Assembly: GCF_002902845.1 (NCBI RefSeq)
Contig: NZ_PPTF01000019.1
Coordinates: 124,001 to 188,000, forward strand
Direction: 5' to 3'
DNA length: 64,000 nucleotides
Origin: Chromobacterium sinusclupearum
Lineage (GTDB): Bacteria; Pseudomonadota; Gammaproteobacteria; Burkholderiales; Chromobacteriaceae
The notes beneath the pieces are model-generated. The model ran no database searches, had not been told where the DNA came from, and saw nothing but the letters and a program-made list of their open reading frames with translations. The position numbers were made by a program, and so were the translations under genes. Shown one piece after another: positions 61,398 through 64,000 of this stretch. Position 1 is the stretch's first letter. Each line of letters begins with the position of its first letter.

Positions 61398-62693
61398 TCA
61401 ACACCATTTGTGATCCACCAAGGTCTTTCCGTGTTCGATCGCGTACTCGAACTCATTGCGGAAATGCTTGGTGAAACTGCGAACCGGGAACACAGCGGCG
61501 TCGGCCAAGGCGCAGATCGTGCGGCCCGCCATGTTGTTGCCCACGGAATCCAGAAGCTCCAGATCGCCCGGACGGCCCTGGCCGTTGGCGATGCGGTGGA
61601 TGACCTTGTACAGCCAGCCGGTGCCTTCGCGGCACGGCGTGCACTGGCCGCAGGATTCCTCGTGATAGAAATAGGCCAGGCGCTCCAGCGCCTTCACCAT
61701 GCACACGTCCTCGTTCATCACGATCACGGCGCCGGAACCCAGCATCGAGCCGGCTTTGGCGATGCTGTCGTAGTCCATGGTGCATTGCATCATGATGTCG
61801 GCAGGCAGCACCGGCGCGGACGAGCCACCCGGAATCACCGCTTTCAGCTTCTTGCCGCCGCGCATGCCGCCGGCCATTTCCAAGAGCTCGGTGAACGGGG
61901 TGCCCAGGGCGACCTCGTAGTTGCCCGGACGATTGACGTGGCCGGAGACCGAGAACAGCTTGGTGCCGCCGTTGTTGGGCTTGCCCTTCTCCAGGAAGGT
62001 TTGCGCGCCGTCGCGGATGATGAACGGCACCGAGGCGAAGGACTCGGTGTTGTTGATGGTGGTCGGCTTGCCGTACAGGCCGAAGCTGGCCGGGAACGGC
62101 GGCTTGAAGCGCGGCTGGCCCTTCTTGCCTTCCAGCGATTCCAGCAGCGCGGTTTCTTCGCCGCAGATGTAGGCGCCGTAGCCGTGGTGGGCGAACAGGT
62201 CGAAGTTGAAGTCGGTGCCCAGAATGTTCTGGCCCAGGAAACCCGCCTTGCGCGCTTCTTCCAGCGCCTCTTCGAAGCGTTGGTAGTCTTCGAAGATTTC
62301 GCCGTGGATGTAGTTGTAACCCGCCTTGGTGCCCATCGCGTAACCGGCGATGATCATGCCCTCGATCAGCGAGTGCGGGTTGTAGCGGATGATGTCGCGG
62401 TCCTTGAAGGTGCCCGGCTCGCCCTCGTCGGTGTTGCAGACGACGTATTTGTCGCCCGGGAACGAGCGCGGCATGAAGCTCCACTTCAGGCCGGTGGGGA
62501 AGCCCGCGCCGCCGCGGCCGCGCAGGCCGGAGTTCTTCACTTCCGCGATGACGTCTTCTTGGGTCATCTTGGAGTCAAGGATGCGACGCAGCGCCTGGTA
62601 GCCGCCACGGGCTACGTAAGCGTCCAGACGCCAGCAGTCGGGCTGCGCGGTGTCGACGCCGTCGAAAATCACGCCATTAGCGAAGACAGCCAT
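61398..62693 (-). CDS. nuoF: NADH-quinone oxidoreductase subunit F
   Basis: The protein has 431 residues. It binds NADH and FMN. Blocks: [57 protein letters not shown], and the [4Fe-4S] site [18 protein letters not shown]. Its start shares one base with the nuoE stop, so translation is coupled. Confidence 0.97.
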   Translation of the reverse strand: MAVFANGVIFDGVDTAQPDCWRLDAYVARGGYQALRRILDSKMTQEDVIAEVKNSGLRGRGGAGFPTGLKWSFMPRSFPGDKYVVCNTDEGEPGTFKDRDIIRYNPHSLIEGMIIAGYAMGTKAGYNYIHGEIFEDYQRFEEALEEARKAGFLGQNILGTDFNFDLFAHHGYGAYICGEETALLESLEGKKGQPRFKPPFPASFGLYGKPTTINNTESFASVPFIIRDGAQTFLEKGKPNNGGTKLFSVSGHVNRPGNYEVALGTPFTELLEMAGGMRGGKKLKAVIPGGSSAPVLPADIMMQCTMDYDSIAKAGSMLGSGAVIVMNEDVCMVKALERLAYFYHEESCGQCTPCREGTGWLYKVIHRIANGQGRPGDLELLDSVGNNMAGRTICALADAAVFPVRSFTKHFRNEFEYAIEHGKTLVDHKWC

Positions 62694-63192
62694 TATTTCA
62701 ACTCCGCCAGTTTTTTATCGATTGCTTCGGGCGTCATGAAGCTGCACATCTTGTGGTTGTTCACCAGCAAGACCGGCGCATCGCCGCAAGCGCCCATGCA
62801 TTCGCCTTCCTGCAGCGTGTACATGCCGTCAGCGCTGGTTTCGCCGATGGCGATGCCCAGCTTCTGCGAGATGTACTCTGCGGCATTGACGCCGCCGGAC
62901 AGCGCACAGGGCAGGTTGGTGCAGACGGTGATCTTGTATTTGCCCACCGGCTTCATGTCGTACATGTTGTAGAAGGTGGCGACTTCGTAGGCGGCTACCG
63001 GAGCGATCTCCAGATAGTTGGCGACGAACTCGATCACGTCCTTATTCAGGCAACGCGCTTCCGGGGTTTCACCGGTGGCGCGCCGCTCTTCCAGCGCGAT
63101 GCGCAGCGCGCCCATGACGGCGGAGCGCTTCTGGTCGGCCGGGTATTTGGCGACCTCGCGGTCGATCAAGGCTAGCGATTGTGCGGACAGCA

Positions 63193-63193
<1 letters not shown>
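62693..63193 (-). CDS. nuoE: NADH-quinone oxidoreductase subunit E
   Basis: The protein has 166 residues with a thioredoxin-like fold. The [2Fe-2S] ligands are in [12 protein letters not shown] and [18 protein letters not shown]. It forms the NADH-oxidising module with NuoF. It overlaps nuoD and nuoF by one base each. Confidence 0.97.

Positions 63194-64000
<807 letters not shown>

Noticed and set aside
58026..62972. 1648-codon open frame opposite nuoF, nuoG and nuoH
   Set aside because: It runs exactly antisense to conserved nuo genes. GC-rich third positions keep such frames open. The translation is Arg/His/Gln-rich and matches no family.

Overview
The window is a stretch of GC-rich chromosome from a betaproteobacterium of the order Neisseriales, most likely Chromobacterium or a close relative. 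I infer this from gene content and order: hom and thrC beside an AlaA-type aminotransferase, a DUF971-ubiE-ubiJ-ubiB block, a DUF2818 gene closing a nuo operon, an SAH riboswitch before ahcY, and a GlcNAc-type PTS with a fused IIA-HPr-EI protein. No phage, plasmid, CRISPR or insertion-sequence gene is visible. It reads as core chromosome sprinkled with short palindromic repeats.

Layout. 0-2.5 kb: the start of srkA, a small membrane protein, a CDF metal exporter and small exported or hypothetical proteins. 2.5-6.6 kb: rhlE, a CobD/CbiB-like membrane protein and the flagellar genes flgN, flgM and flgA, with a sigma-28-type promoter before flgM. 6.7-8.8 kb: a GDSL esterase autotransporter. 8.9-13.3 kb: alaA, hom, a small Cys-containing exported protein and thrC; the last three overlap end to end. 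13.5-22.3 kb: an Mth938-like protein, an MFS carrier, NDH-2, a ubiquinone block (ubiB, ubiJ, an M15 peptidase, ubiE, DUF971) and queA. 22.6-27 kb: aroQ, accB, accC, prmA and a zinc-ribbon membrane protein. 27-28.4 kb: a LysR/DoxX divergent pair. 29-33.5 kb: a two-gene sugar PTS behind a HexR-like operator. 33.5-37.4 kb: cfa, a HAD phosphatase, an MFS carrier and two identical tRNA-Phe genes. 37.5-42.7 kb: the complete homogentisate route of tyrosine breakdown (hppD, hmgA, fahA, maiA) with a divergent Lrp-type regulator. 42.7-47.3 kb: UPF0114, then metF, ahcY and metK of the SAM cycle. 47.3-49.1 kb: two LpxL-family acyltransferases. 49.2-51 kb: tandem RNase T2 paralogues, one lacking catalytic residues. 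51.1-64 kb: nuoD to nuoN plus DUF2818, running off the right edge.

How the genes work together: NADH is oxidised by both NDH-1 (nuo) and NDH-2, each passing electrons to the ubiquinone made with UbiE, UbiJ and UbiB. Tyrosine breakdown ends in fumarate and acetoacetate. AhcY, MetF and MetK recycle and rebuild S-adenosylmethionine, which UbiE, PrmA, QueA and Cfa consume.

The most interesting unexplained signals are: a presumed catalytically dead RNase T2 beside an intact paralogue; a REP-like hairpin family whose conserved TAG supplies the stop codon of two genes; at least three further families of palindromic dispersed repeats; a cluster of perfect DnaA boxes far from any replication gene; a PTS IIB-like domain with His in place of the phosphorylated Cys; and a long structured leader before hppD. 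I found no operon that looks like a wholly new biological system.
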